Shown here: one piece after another, positions 28,898-39,524 of the stretch
How the letters are laid out: each line of letters starts with the position of its first letter
Numbering within the stretch: the stretch's first letter is position 1
Assembly (NCBI RefSeq): GCF_031198435.1
Contig: NZ_CP133548.1
Coordinates: 806,001-870,000, forward strand
Length of the DNA: 64,000 nucleotides
Direction: 5' to 3'
DNA from: Pleionea litopenaei
GTDB taxonomy: Bacteria > Pseudomonadota > Gammaproteobacteria > Enterobacterales > Kangiellaceae
Notes under the pieces: generated by a model
What the model saw: the letters and a program-made list of their open reading frames with translations, nothing else
What the model was told of the DNA's origin: nothing
Database searches by the model: none
Translations under genes and position numbers: made by a program

Positions 28898-30366
28898 ATT
28901 TACAGGAGTATATGCAACTCGATGGTATTGGTTTAGCTTCGCTGGTACAGGCCAAAGACGTGAGCCCAACAGAACTCCTAACCTGCGCACTGCAGAGACT
29001 GGAGCAAGTTAATCCATCGTTAAATGCAGTCATTCATACCTTTGCAGAAAAAGCGATGTCAGCGGCGAATCAGCTTCCTTCGTCACAACCATTCTCTGGC
29101 GTTCCATTTCTATTGAAAGATCTGCAATGTGCTTTGGCTGGCGAGCCAATGAGTATGGGCAGTCGTGGCATACGGTGGACGCCAGAAACCGACTCCACCC
29201 TCGCCAGCCGCTACCGTTCATCTGGACTAAATATCTTCGGCAAGACCAACACCCCAGAGTATGGGCTTATCATCACAACGGAGCCTAAAGCATTTGGGCC
29301 TACTCATAATCCTCACCGGCAAGGTTACAGCGCTGGAGGCTCTTCTGGTGGCAGTGCTGCCGCCGTTGTTTCTGGAATCGTTCCCATGGCCCACGGCGGA
29401 GATGGTGGAGGTTCTATTCGCTTCCCTGCGGCCTGGTGTGGTGCATTTGGATTGAAGCCGAGCCGTAATCGTACGCCAATGGGGCCAAAGATTGGCGAAG
29501 ATTGGGCTGGCGCGGTCGTCGAGCATGCAATAACGAGAAGCGTTCGTGATAGCGCAGCATTACTTGATGCAACTTTAGGTGAAGATGTAGCCAGTCCGTT
29601 TTCTATACCAAAGCCAGCTAAGCCCTACGTAGAAATGTTAAAAGATTCGACAATAAAACCGATGAAAATCATCGCCTCTGCTCAACCTCATATTCGAACA
29701 CAAGTCGATCCAGAAGTATCGCAAGCAGTTATTGATACGGCGACAAAATTAGAAAACTTAGGGCACACGGTTGAATGGCGAGACCCTGAATTTAATCATG
29801 ATGACCTGTGGAGCAGTTTCTTTATCGTCGTAGCAGCCCACGTTGCCGCGGTACAAAAGGAAATCAAACAAACATTTGGCAGAAAAGCCGCTAGATTGCT
29901 AGAGCCTCAAACTAAAAACTTAGCCATGATTGGTCGCTCATTTTCAGCGGGCGACTTAGTTATGGCTCTTAATCAATGGCAAAACATTCGCGCGCATACA
30001 CATGGTTACATGCTTGGTTACGATGCTTATTTATGCCCAACCGTTCCAACTACAGCGGTAAAACACCGAGCGTTATTAAAATCGCCGGCCGAAGAGTGGC
30101 TGCTTGAAATGAGCAGCCATTTTAATATGGGGAAGTTATCTTTTCGATTAGGGCTTGCTGAACAATTCGCCATGCCGGTATTGGAGAAAATGGCGTTTAC
30201 TATTCTTGGTAACATTACTGGGCTTCCTGCAGCAAGCTTACCATTGGCAAAACACAGCAATGGACTACCAATTGGTGTTCAAATGTATGGTCAGTTCGCC
30301 GAGGAAGAGACGTTGTTTCAATTAGCCAAGCAACTGGAGCCAGATTTTATAGGTTGCAAACTTTAA
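28894..30366 (+). CDS. amidase (amidase signature family)
   Basis: A 490-residue amidase-signature hydrolase with an intact Ser-cisSer-Lys triad: Lys in PFLLKDLQ, the cis-serine in YSAGGSSGGSAAAVVSG, and the nucleophile in GGDGGGSIRFPA. The overall pattern resembles 6-aminohexanoate cyclic-dimer hydrolase and related amidases rather than GatA. No GatB/C partner is near. It hydrolyses an amide of unknown identity in the cytosol. The GTG start overlaps the preceding stop by four bases. Confidence 0.88.
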   Translation: MNLQEYMQLDGIGLASLVQAKDVSPTELLTCALQRLEQVNPSLNAVIHTFAEKAMSAANQLPSSQPFSGVPFLLKDLQCALAGEPMSMGSRGIRWTPETDSTLASRYRSSGLNIFGKTNTPEYGLIITTEPKAFGPTHNPHRQGYSAGGSSGGSAAAVVSGIVPMAHGGDGGGSIRFPAAWCGAFGLKPSRNRTPMGPKIGEDWAGAVVEHAITRSVRDSAALLDATLGEDVASPFSIPKPAKPYVEMLKDSTIKPMKIIASAQPHIRTQVDPEVSQAVIDTATKLENLGHTVEWRDPEFNHDDLWSSFFIVVAAHVAAVQKEIKQTFGRKAARLLEPQTKNLAMIGRSFSAGDLVMALNQWQNIRAHTHGYMLGYDAYLCPTVPTTAVKHRALLKSPAEEWLLEMSSHFNMGKLSFRLGLAEQFAMPVLEKMAFTILGNITGLPAASLPLAKHSNGLPIGVQMYGQFAEEETLFQLAKQLEPDFIGCKL

Positions 30367-30389
30367 GACTTAAAAGATAAGCACATCAA

Positions 30390-30421
30390 CACACCATAAA
30401 AAGCTATAATTTTATGGTGTG
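30390..30421. repeat. perfect 12-bp inverted repeat between convergent genes
   Basis: CACACCATAAAA and TTTTATGGTGTG flank an 8-base loop. It lies between the amidase stop and the convergent STAS-like gene. It has no T-run after the stem in either direction, so it is an atypical terminator or an RNA-processing element. Confidence 0.6.
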
Positions 30422-30474
30422 CGACGCTGATGAATCTTGAATACTAGGGAAAATTTAATGTCTTCCTTCAAGAC

Positions 30475-30858
30475 TCACTTTCCCTCTAGCCAGGTTAACG
30501 CTTGTTCTTTGTCGGTAAAATACTTCGCCTCACCAGAAACAAACCATGCACTGACTTTTGTTCCCAGCTCTAGCCAGCGGCTGTTCCCAAGAATCGCAAT
30601 TTTACTGAACTCTTTATTATGCTTCAGTCCGAGTTTGAGATCATCCCATGCAGCTCTGAGGTCCCAACCATCAAACTCTGACCCATCAAAAAACATCTTT
30701 ACGTTTGGGTGTTCGACGCTACTTAACGTATTCTCAATGAGAGGTGTGATAGTTTCATAATCTTCGTGAGTGAGCTTTCCGGTTGCTTTAATCGTGATAA
30801 ATACTTCTTGATTAAAGCGTTGTATTCCAACCAAAAGACCGTGAGTTAAGATTTCCAT
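30475..30858 (-). CDS. STAS/SpoIIAA-like protein
   Basis: A 127-residue single-domain protein of the SpoIIAA-like (STAS/SEC14-type) family, with the pattern TGKLTHEDYETITPLIE, VKMFFDGSEFDGWDLRAAWDDLKLGLKH and IAILGNSRWLELG. Members are small cytosolic proteins of unknown role, possibly lipid- or nucleotide-binding. GAGGAG lies seven bases before the ATG. It is transcribed alone. Confidence 0.88.
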   Translation of the reverse strand: MEILTHGLLVGIQRFNQEVFITIKATGKLTHEDYETITPLIENTLSSVEHPNVKMFFDGSEFDGWDLRAAWDDLKLGLKHNKEFSKIAILGNSRWLELGTKVSAWFVSGEAKYFTDKEQALTWLEGK

Positions 30859-31007
30859 AGTAGTCTCCTCAATGCACCATCGAGATCATTCCAATGGTCA
30901 TGTCATTTAACAGAATTACATCACTACAACCATAGACTATCGGAATAGCACTCGCCGTTTATTGATAGAGATCATGATAAAGTTTAACTCAAGCCATTCA
31001 AACGACG

Positions 31008-31823
31008 CTAAACCGTTACTTCAACCTCATAAGACGTAAACTTGCGTATGTTGATGACACCGGTATCAAAGATTAAGTACTGCCCTTTTATGCCCTGCAA
31101 AACCCCACTCACTCTTGGTTCTTTATCGAAGTTGTGAGATTTAATTTTCTCAGGAAAGGCAAGCACCGGGTAATTAATTTCAACAACATCAGAATCAACA
31201 AACTCTATTTCTGACTCGCCTTGGCTGGATATTATATTCGCTAGTGACTGTTGTAATTGCGACTTTAAATCGTCAGCAACCAACTTCAAATCCATAGGAT
31301 CAGCATTACCTTTGAGCATCGCTCGCCAGTTGGTTTTATCGGCAATAAGATCTTTAAATGCCACTTCAACAAGACCCGATTGCTGACGCGTTGCCACTTT
31401 TAATATTTTTAACGCTTGAGTCGCGCCTTGATCAACCCAACGCGTTGGAATTTGTGAGTGACGAGTAATACCGACTTTAAGACCACTGGTATTCGATAGA
31501 TAAACATAATGCGGTATGAAACAGTTCGCTTCTCCCCATTCTGGCTCACGACAAGTCCCTTCATGGTAGTGGCAAGTTTCTGGCTTCATAATACACATGT
31601 CGCAACGCGCCAGTTTACGCATGCATGGAAAACAATAACCTTGCGAGAAGCTTTTTTTGGTCAGAGCTCCACAGTGAGCACAATTTATTTTTCCTGTAAA
31701 AGTCAGTGTAAGTTCTTTTCCCAGCAAAGGATTCAAAGGAACCAATTCATCACCCACTGGCAACTGATACTCTACGGTATCAGCTAAATTCGATACCATC
31801 TTTCTTAAATTTCCAACAATCAT
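31008..31823 (-). CDS. DUF2797 zinc-binding protein
   Basis: A 271-residue protein of the DUF2797 family, function unknown. Residues about 47-95 hold a cysteine-rich zinc module (CAHCGALTKK, GYCFPCMRKLARCDMC, CHYHEGTC). Next comes VYLSNTSGLKVGITRHSQIPTRWVDQGA, whose VYL...KVGITR...RW layout looks like the core of GIY-YIG/T5orf172 nuclease-like domains. That resemblance is my inference. Cytosolic, no signal peptide. The start has AAGG seven bases upstream. It follows fadH in the same direction, but a terminator lies between them. Confidence 0.85.
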   Translation of the reverse strand: MIVGNLRKMVSNLADTVEYQLPVGDELVPLNPLLGKELTLTFTGKINCAHCGALTKKSFSQGYCFPCMRKLARCDMCIMKPETCHYHEGTCREPEWGEANCFIPHYVYLSNTSGLKVGITRHSQIPTRWVDQGATQALKILKVATRQQSGLVEVAFKDLIADKTNWRAMLKGNADPMDLKLVADDLKSQLQQSLANIISSQGESEIEFVDSDVVEINYPVLAFPEKIKSHNFDKEPRVSGVLQGIKGQYLIFDTGVINIRKFTSYEVEVTV

Positions 31824-31897
31824 AACGGCCTTGCAGTCAGTTTAAATACAATCGATAGTTTGACAAAGTTTGATGAAATCGAAAAGAGGCCTAACGA

Positions 31898-31921
31898 AAA
31901 ACTCTCCCGTAGGAGAGTTTT
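31898..31921 (-). terminator. terminator of fadH
   Basis: AAAACTCTCC and GGAGAGTTTT form a 10-bp stem with a 4-base loop. On the minus strand it is followed by further T. Confidence 0.85.
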
Positions 31922-31956
31922 CTTTCAGATTATTGGAAGTTCGATACGCACTATTT

Positions 31957-34011
<2,055 letters not shown>

Positions 34012-34060
34012 CTAACCACTTAACCCGAAACTTTAACAGCGACCATACAATAAATCTAGC

Positions 34061-34102
34061 AATTACATTTAATTACATTTTGCGACAGCGTTTAAATGTA
34101 AT
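34061..34102. repeat. ATTACATTT repeats between fadH and sppA
   Basis: AATTACATTT occurs twice head-to-tail (34061-34080), and an inverted copy AAATGTAAT lies at 34094-34102. The site is upstream of both divergent genes fadH and sppA, so it could be a regulator-binding site. The regulator is unknown. Confidence 0.4.
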
Positions 34103-34224
34103 AAAAACGATAATTAACATACTCATTACCCGCTATCTTTTTAACAAAGCACTTTACCAGTTAAAGTTATTTTTTAAGAAGAGGCAATAACCTTTTGTTT
34201 TTAAGTGAATTTTAGGGAGTCACC

Positions 34225-36093
34225 GTGGAAAAACCAGCTGGTACCGCCGCAAAGATTTTTTATTACATCTGGATGGTATTTAAAACCAATGCCATCGTTG
34301 TATTCGGATTAATTGCATTATTTATCACTATTTTTGGGGTTATTGTTCCCATGTTTAGTGGTGGCGAAAGAGTTAAAGTGCCCGAAGGTGCTGCATTGGT
34401 GTTTGCACCGAAAGGCGTTATCACCGAGCAACCTCAATTTGTCGATCCAGTGACAGAAGCGCTGAATGAAATTAGCAATCAGCAGCCTCCAGAAGAAAGC
34501 ATTTATGACCTTCTTGATGTGCTTAAAGAGGCAAAAGACGATGATCGCATCACTACCCTCGCGATTTATCCTGGGCAAATTTCTGGCGTTGGACCAGCAA
34601 TGCTAGAGATGCTTCGTGATGGCATTGCCGACTTCAAAGAAAGTGGCAAAAAGGTCGTAGCCTACGGTGACTTCTTTTCACAATCGCAATATTACATCGC
34701 CGCACAAGCGGATGAAGTTTATATGCATCCCTATGGTGGTGTCATTTTAGAGGGCTATAGCCGTGTTCGTACCTACTACGCTTCATTGCTAGAAAACCTA
34801 AAAGTAACCCCTAACGTTTTCAAGGTAGGTACCTATAAAAGTGCAATTGAGCCTTATCTTCGCGACGATATGTCAGATTACGCAAAAGATGCTAATCGCG
34901 CATTCCTTGGCGATATTTGGGAGTTATTTAAGCAAGATATTGCAGCAGCACGTGGAATCGACGCAGCCGATATTGACCGACAAATTAATAGTTATGCTGA
35001 AGGCATGCGACAAAACAATGGCGACTTCGCCCAATTAGCGATCTCGCAAAAATTAGTTGATAAACTCGTCTCTCGTCCAGAGTTTCGTGAAATGATGATC
35101 GAAAGAGTCGGACAAAATGAAAAAGAGACCAGTTATAAGCAAATTAATCATCGCCAGTACTTGAAGGCCATCAAACCACCCATCGAGTTTAAAAACCCTA
35201 ACAGCGATAAAGTCGCCGTGATTGTCGCCAAAGGCGCGATCATGGACGGCCGCCAAAAAGAAGGGACTATTGGCGGCGATACGCTGGCCTATAAAATCCG
35301 ACGTGCTCGTCTTGATGATAAAGTTAAAGCGATTGTGTTACGCGTCGATAGCCCAGGAGGCAGCGCATTTGCATCGGAAGTGATTCGTCAAGAGTTACTA
35401 AAAGCAAAGGAAAAAGGCTTGCCTTTAGTTGTATCAATGGGCACTTACGCCGCTTCAGGTGGCTACTGGATTTCGGCAAACGCAGATGAAATCTGGGCAC
35501 GCCCTTCCACTTTGACTGGCTCAATTGGTATCTTTGGTTTTATTCCTACCTTTGAACGTTCGCTTAATTGGGCAGGCATTTCTCGAGACGGTGTTGGAAC
35601 GACCAATCTTGCCGGTGCTATGGATGTGGGCCGCGGCTTGTCGCCAGAAGTTAAAGAGATCATTCAAGCCAATATCGAAAATGGCTATCGTCGCTTCTTA
35701 ACCTTAGTTTCAAATGGTCGTAATATGACTACCGAAGAAGTTGATGCGATTGCTCAGGGACGAATTTGGTCTGGTATCAAAGCAAAAGAACTTGGCTTGG
35801 TCGATAATCTTGGTTCACTCAATGACGCGATCAAATCTGCTGCGAAACTGGCTAACTTAGAAGAGTCTAAATACGACATCTGGAAAGTTAAACGTGAGTT
35901 GACTGAAAAAGAACAATTATTGAAAGATTTATTCAATGCGACGGTCGCTGAATCGCCAGAGCTTATTGAATCATTCAAAAGTGATACGCCTGTCGACGCT
36001 TTAATCCTCGACTTAAAAGCTGAAATGGAGAAAGTTAAAGTGTTTAACGATCCTCATCATGCTTACGTTCACTGTAATTGTGAGATCGATTGA
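34225..36093 (+). CDS. sppA: signal peptide peptidase SppA, 67 kDa type
   Basis: A 622-residue inner-membrane serine protease that degrades cleaved signal peptides. One N-terminal membrane anchor (about 22-47) is followed by two tandem S49 domains. The Ser-Lys dyad is spread over both, as in E. coli: Lys205 in KVGTYKSAIEPYLRDDMS and Ser411 in MGTYAASGGYWIS. LRVDSPGGSAFASEVI is also typical. The start is GTG with TAGGGAGTCACC before it. It is monocistronic and closed by a strong terminator. Confidence 0.95.
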   Translation: MEKPAGTAAKIFYYIWMVFKTNAIVVFGLIALFITIFGVIVPMFSGGERVKVPEGAALVFAPKGVITEQPQFVDPVTEALNEISNQQPPEESIYDLLDVLKEAKDDDRITTLAIYPGQISGVGPAMLEMLRDGIADFKESGKKVVAYGDFFSQSQYYIAAQADEVYMHPYGGVILEGYSRVRTYYASLLENLKVTPNVFKVGTYKSAIEPYLRDDMSDYAKDANRAFLGDIWELFKQDIAAARGIDAADIDRQINSYAEGMRQNNGDFAQLAISQKLVDKLVSRPEFREMMIERVGQNEKETSYKQINHRQYLKAIKPPIEFKNPNSDKVAVIVAKGAIMDGRQKEGTIGGDTLAYKIRRARLDDKVKAIVLRVDSPGGSAFASEVIRQELLKAKEKGLPLVVSMGTYAASGGYWISANADEIWARPSTLTGSIGIFGFIPTFERSLNWAGISRDGVGTTNLAGAMDVGRGLSPEVKEIIQANIENGYRRFLTLVSNGRNMTTEEVDAIAQGRIWSGIKAKELGLVDNLGSLNDAIKSAAKLANLEESKYDIWKVKRELTEKEQLLKDLFNATVAESPELIESFKSDTPVDALILDLKAEMEKVKVFNDPHHAYVHCNCEID

Positions 36094-36130
36094 TAACTCT
36101 TTTAACTAACAAAAGTTGTCAAAACTAATG

Positions 36131-36160
36131 AAAAAGGCGAACATTATGTTCGCCTTTTTT
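36131..36160 (+). terminator. terminator of sppA
   Basis: AAAAAGGCGAACA and TGTTCGCCTTTTT form a 13-bp stem with a TTA loop and a six-T tail. It ends only two bases before the first possible ansA ATG. Confidence 0.9.
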
Positions 36161-36173
36161 AATGAGTAATCGA

Positions 36174-37208
36174 ATGACCAAGCGATCTGTTTATATTGCC
36201 TATACAGGCGGTACTATCGGTATGAAAAAAACTGCTCAGGGATTTGCCCCAGAAGCAGGCTACTTAACGCGCGAATTGAAGCAACTTGCCGATCTTAATC
36301 GAGCCGATATGCCGGACTATGTAATTCATGAATACGATCATCTGATCGACTCTTCGAACATTACTCCACAAGACTGGTTCGCCATCGCCGAAGATATTCG
36401 GCAGAATTACCAAAATTTTGATGGGTTTGTCATTCTTCATGGTACCGATACCATGGCTTACACAGCCTCAGCTCTTTCGTTTATGCTCGAAGACTTAGAC
36501 AAACCAGTCATCGTGACGGGGTCGCAAATTCCCTTTGGAGAATTGCGTAGCGATGGAAGAGATAATCTTATTACTTCGGTCATTCTGGCGGCCGAACATG
36601 CTATTCCTGAAGTTTGCTTATATTTTCACGATCGACTATACCGAGGTAATCGAGCACAAAAAATCGACGCCAATAACTTTCACGCTTTTGGTTCACCCAA
36701 TTTCCCCCCGCTTGCAAAAGTGGGCACCACGATTGAGTTGAACAAACACGTTATGATCGAGGCCAACTCTCGGCCGTTTAAAGTTCAAAAAATTACGCCT
36801 CCACCGATTGCTGTGGTTAGCATTTTTCCCGGAATGTCTGCACAAATGCTCAGTAATTTACTGATTGATCCGATTCGCGGACTGATTCTACAAACCTTTG
36901 GAATGGGCAACGCACCGTCTAATGATGGCGAGTTCCTAAAAGTACTGGAAGATGCGAGTCAAAGAGGCGTCATCATTGTCAATATTACCCAGTGCTACCG
37001 AGGCTCGGTTGATATGGAGGGCTACCAAACAGGTAACCGGTTAAAACAATGCGGCGTGATTAGTGGATACGATATGACGACCGAAGCCGCTTTAAGTAAG
37101 TTGTACTATTTGTTTAGTCTCGGTTTGAATACCAGCGACATTAAATCGAAAATGCAACAAAACTTACGGGGCGAATTAACGCTCCCCCTAAAGAACTTAA
37201 TGAATTAA
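36174..37208 (+). CDS. ansA: type I (cytoplasmic) L-asparaginase
   Basis: Hydrolyses L-asparagine to aspartate and ammonia in the cytosol. Both threonine catalytic sites are seen: YIAYTGGTIGMKKTAQGF at the N-terminus and FVILHGTDTMAYTASALSFM at about 80-100. The length of 344 residues matches E. coli AnsA (338). An ATG at 36162 is in frame but sits right against the sppA terminator T-run with no ribosome-binding site, so I chose the ATG at 36174, which aligns with the E. coli start. The promoter must overlap or precede the sppA terminator. Confidence 0.94.
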   Translation: MTKRSVYIAYTGGTIGMKKTAQGFAPEAGYLTRELKQLADLNRADMPDYVIHEYDHLIDSSNITPQDWFAIAEDIRQNYQNFDGFVILHGTDTMAYTASALSFMLEDLDKPVIVTGSQIPFGELRSDGRDNLITSVILAAEHAIPEVCLYFHDRLYRGNRAQKIDANNFHAFGSPNFPPLAKVGTTIELNKHVMIEANSRPFKVQKITPPPIAVVSIFPGMSAQMLSNLLIDPIRGLILQTFGMGNAPSNDGEFLKVLEDASQRGVIIVNITQCYRGSVDMEGYQTGNRLKQCGVISGYDMTTEAALSKLYYLFSLGLNTSDIKSKMQQNLRGELTLPLKNLMN

Positions 37209-37333
37209 CGCACTTGATGATTTAAATCACTATATGATTTAACGCTCTAAACGATTTGGGTGCGCTGAACACTAACGCAGCAGTCAGATTTATAGGACAT
37301 GCTATAACTTAGGGGCGAAACCCAACATAAATG

Positions 37334-37357
37334 AGGCAGTGTAGGGGCTGCCTTTTT
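37334..37357 (+). terminator. terminator-like hairpin after ansA
   Basis: AGGCAG and CTGCCT form a 6-bp stem with an 8-base loop followed by TTTTT. It lies 126 bases after the ansA stop. A second small hairpin, GGGGCGAAACCC, lies just before it. It could end the ansA messenger or a separate small RNA. Confidence 0.6.
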
Positions 37358-37452
37358 AAGCCATCTTTCTGAATAAATTTCAAACACCACTTGCATAAGT
37401 AGTGCTTGTAGTAGTACATTATTCCTTAATTATCATAGTGAGGAATAAGTTT

Positions 37453-38817
37453 ATGGCATCCCTCAGTGTTACAAGCAGTGTTACAAGCAGTCTTACCCGC
37501 AGTGTTACCAGTAGCGCAAATAGGAGCGCAAACAAGAATGCCCCCAAATACGATGGGAATGCGTCTCAGGGGCTTATTTTCACCACTGGCGAGCGAGAAA
37601 CAGACCAAATGTTCATGGAAGAGCCGGAGGCATTCAAATTAACGACCTTGCCTTTCAAGACCAAATCTAGAGCGGTAGCAACGAACTACCGTCATCGCTT
37701 TACCAAGCAGTTTAGCACCTCAGCCCTAGCTGATGACTCTTTAAGTGACATAACTTCTGACGCCAAGCCAAAAAATTATAGACACTTAAACTTGGAGCAA
37801 TTCGCCCTTATCGATGAATTAGAGACCCACCAGTCTTCATCACTCAATGCGGCCAACAAGTCACTTTACAACCCGACAACCGAGTTTATTGAAGAGCATT
37901 GCAAGACGATTATTTCAACCAATCAATCTCCTGATGTCCCGTTCGAGCGCTCTATTAACCCCTATCGCGGTTGTGAACATGGATGCGTCTACTGCTTCGC
38001 CCGACCCTCTCACGCGTACTTAGATTACAGCCCAGGCTTAGACTTCGAAACCAAAATTGTATTTAGAGCCAATGCCGTAGAACAGCTGGCTCGGGAGTTC
38101 GAAAAACAGAATTACACGGTAAAACCCATTGCTCTAGGAATGAACACTGACGCTTATCAGCCTATCGAAAGAGACAAGCAGATTACCCGACAGCTGTTGC
38201 AACTTTGCCTTGACTACAAACACCCTGTCACCCTTTTGACTAAAAGCAATCTTGTCTTAAGGGATCTCGATATACTTCAAGAACTTGCAAAGTTTAACTT
38301 GGTCCATGTCGGCGTAAGCATTACAACATTGGATCATCGCCTTAAAAATTCGCTTGAGCCGAGAGCGTCATCAGGGAGTGTACGCCTAAAAATTCTTGAG
38401 AAGCTGGTCCAAAATCGCATCCCCTGCTTTGCGATGATCGCCCCAATCATTCCAGCGTTAAACGACTGTGAGATTGAAAAGCTCCTACAGGCGATTGCTG
38501 CCACAGGAACTCGTCATGCCAATTACATTATGTTGCGATTGCCTTACGAGCTCAAAGATATTTTTAGTGATTGGTTGACCGACAACTATCCGTACAAAAA
38601 AACAAAAGTACTCGCCTACTTAAAGGACATACGTGACGGGTCGCTGAATCAAAGCAGTTTTGGTGAGCGCATGAGAGGCTCGGGAGCCCTAGCTCAAATA
38701 ATATCAGCTCGATTTAAATTAGCCTGTAAAAGCTTGAACCTTAATGAAGTCCCGCAGCCTTCTTTAAATTGCAATGCTTTTACAACCAAACAACCACAGC
38801 AACTTAGGCTGATTTAA
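37453..38817 (+). CDS. PA0069-type radical SAM protein (SplB-like)
   Basis: A 454-residue radical SAM enzyme of the PA0069/Rv2578c group, related to spore photoproduct lyase. The iron-sulfur site is CEHGCVYC (CX3CX2C) in NPYRGCEHGCVYCFARPSHA. Further family marks are GMNTDAYQPIE, LLTKSNLVLRDLDIL and a C-terminal MRGSGALAQII. The reaction is unknown. An upstream GTG (37402) is in frame, but the ATG at 37453 has AGGAATAAG before it. The N-terminal 25 residues are an unusual Ser/Thr-rich four-residue repeat encoded by a 12-bp minisatellite, probably dispensable. Confidence 0.88.
   Translation: MASLSVTSSVTSSLTRSVTSSANRSANKNAPKYDGNASQGLIFTTGERETDQMFMEEPEAFKLTTLPFKTKSRAVATNYRHRFTKQFSTSALADDSLSDITSDAKPKNYRHLNLEQFALIDELETHQSSSLNAANKSLYNPTTEFIEEHCKTIISTNQSPDVPFERSINPYRGCEHGCVYCFARPSHAYLDYSPGLDFETKIVFRANAVEQLAREFEKQNYTVKPIALGMNTDAYQPIERDKQITRQLLQLCLDYKHPVTLLTKSNLVLRDLDILQELAKFNLVHVGVSITTLDHRLKNSLEPRASSGSVRLKILEKLVQNRIPCFAMIAPIIPALNDCEIEKLLQAIAATGTRHANYIMLRLPYELKDIFSDWLTDNYPYKKTKVLAYLKDIRDGSLNQSSFGERMRGSGALAQIISARFKLACKSLNLNEVPQPSLNCNAFTTKQPQQLRLI
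37465..37536 (+). repeat. 12-bp coding minisatellite, six degenerate units
   Basis: Units start every 12 bases: AGTGTTACAAGC twice exactly, then AGTCTTACCCGC, AGTGTTACCAGT, AGCGCAAATAGG and AGCGCAAACAAG. They encode SVTS, SVTS, SLTR, SVTS, SANR and SANK at the start of the radical SAM protein. Confidence 0.85.
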
Positions 38818-38830
38818 ATCGTTAGAACGA

Positions 38831-38857
38831 GAAAAAGACTCATAATTGAGCCTTTTT
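38831..38857. terminator. terminator-like hairpin after the radical SAM gene
   Basis: AAAAAG-A-CTCA and TGAG-C-CTTTTT pair with one internal mismatch and a TAAT loop. It lies between two convergent genes and may serve both. Confidence 0.6.
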
Positions 38858-38891
38858 CAAAATCAGTGCAGCAAACAGCAGGTTAGAAAGC

Positions 38892-39266
38892 TTACTTTTT
38901 ATAAGCCATAATCTTAGTGTTTCGGATATTGTTATTTACTGGGTGCTCCCAAAAGATATCATCGACTTTAATATTTTGAACTAACTTATCGAAGACTCGC
39001 TGGGCGCCAAAATGATCAGCAGTTTTAAGCAATGAACCACCAGAAAAACCGACTTCAGCTTTGCAATAAATTTCTCGGTAATTATTGTAAAGGCGAATAT
39101 CTGAAGTATTCAAATAGCCGATCATTCGAGTGTCATTATCTTCTTTAACCAGCTGGCATAGACTTTCTTGCACATCTTCATCAACCTTTGACTCTCCAGC
39201 GAAAGCCGATAAGACAAAGCTAAATCCCATTAATACGAAAACTCTCATAGTGATTGAACGGTTCAT
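38892..39266 (-). CDS. exported DUF3718-like protein, second paralogue
   Basis: A 124-residue exported protein of unknown function. A signal peptide (MRVFVLMGFSFVLSAFAG from the second methionine) is followed by a domain clearly related to the product of 20324-20740: ESLCQLVKEDNDTRMIGYL, LYNNYREIYCKAEVGFSGGSLLKTA. Both keep two cysteines and GGSLLKTA. The first ATG (39266) has GAGG eight bases upstream. Unlike its paralogue, no c-di-GMP aptamer is visible in the 258 bases in front; only a small inverted repeat GTTATCG/CGATAAC is seen near 39370-39390. Confidence 0.7.
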   Translation of the reverse strand: MNRSITMRVFVLMGFSFVLSAFAGESKVDEDVQESLCQLVKEDNDTRMIGYLNTSDIRLYNNYREIYCKAEVGFSGGSLLKTADHFGAQRVFDKLVQNIKVDDIFWEHPVNNNIRNTKIMAYKK

Positions 39267-39524
39267 GTTTAATACCTCGTTACGTCATTTGAGAGATAGT
39301 TTATTTTTTAATCATATTTTTCACTATGAGATGGTTATCCAACCTCGTGTAAGCCTTTTCCTACTTGTTATCGCGGTCATCGACGATAACTGACTAATAG
39401 CAAAAGCTCACCTAATGAGATAATTTTTCAAAAGAGCATTGAATTATCATAAATATCAATAGGTTGTTTTTTTGATAACCGACGTTTTAACAAACCAAAG
39501 GTCGCTTGAAGTAAGCGACGCCGG

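Noticed and set aside
28894-30366. GatA subunit of glutamyl-tRNA amidotransferase
   Set aside because: No GatB or GatC gene nearby, an asnS gene is present, and the overall pattern is of a general amidase.
35463-35663. Antisense open frame inside sppA, and similar ones inside asnS, mfd and gltX
   Set aside because: They are frames opposite well-supported genes, with no ribosome site and no recognisable protein.
39267-39524. Second c-di-GMP aptamer in front of the DUF3718-like paralogue
   Set aside because: No GCAAAGCC or GGGGUUACC-type blocks on the minus strand; only a small inverted repeat.
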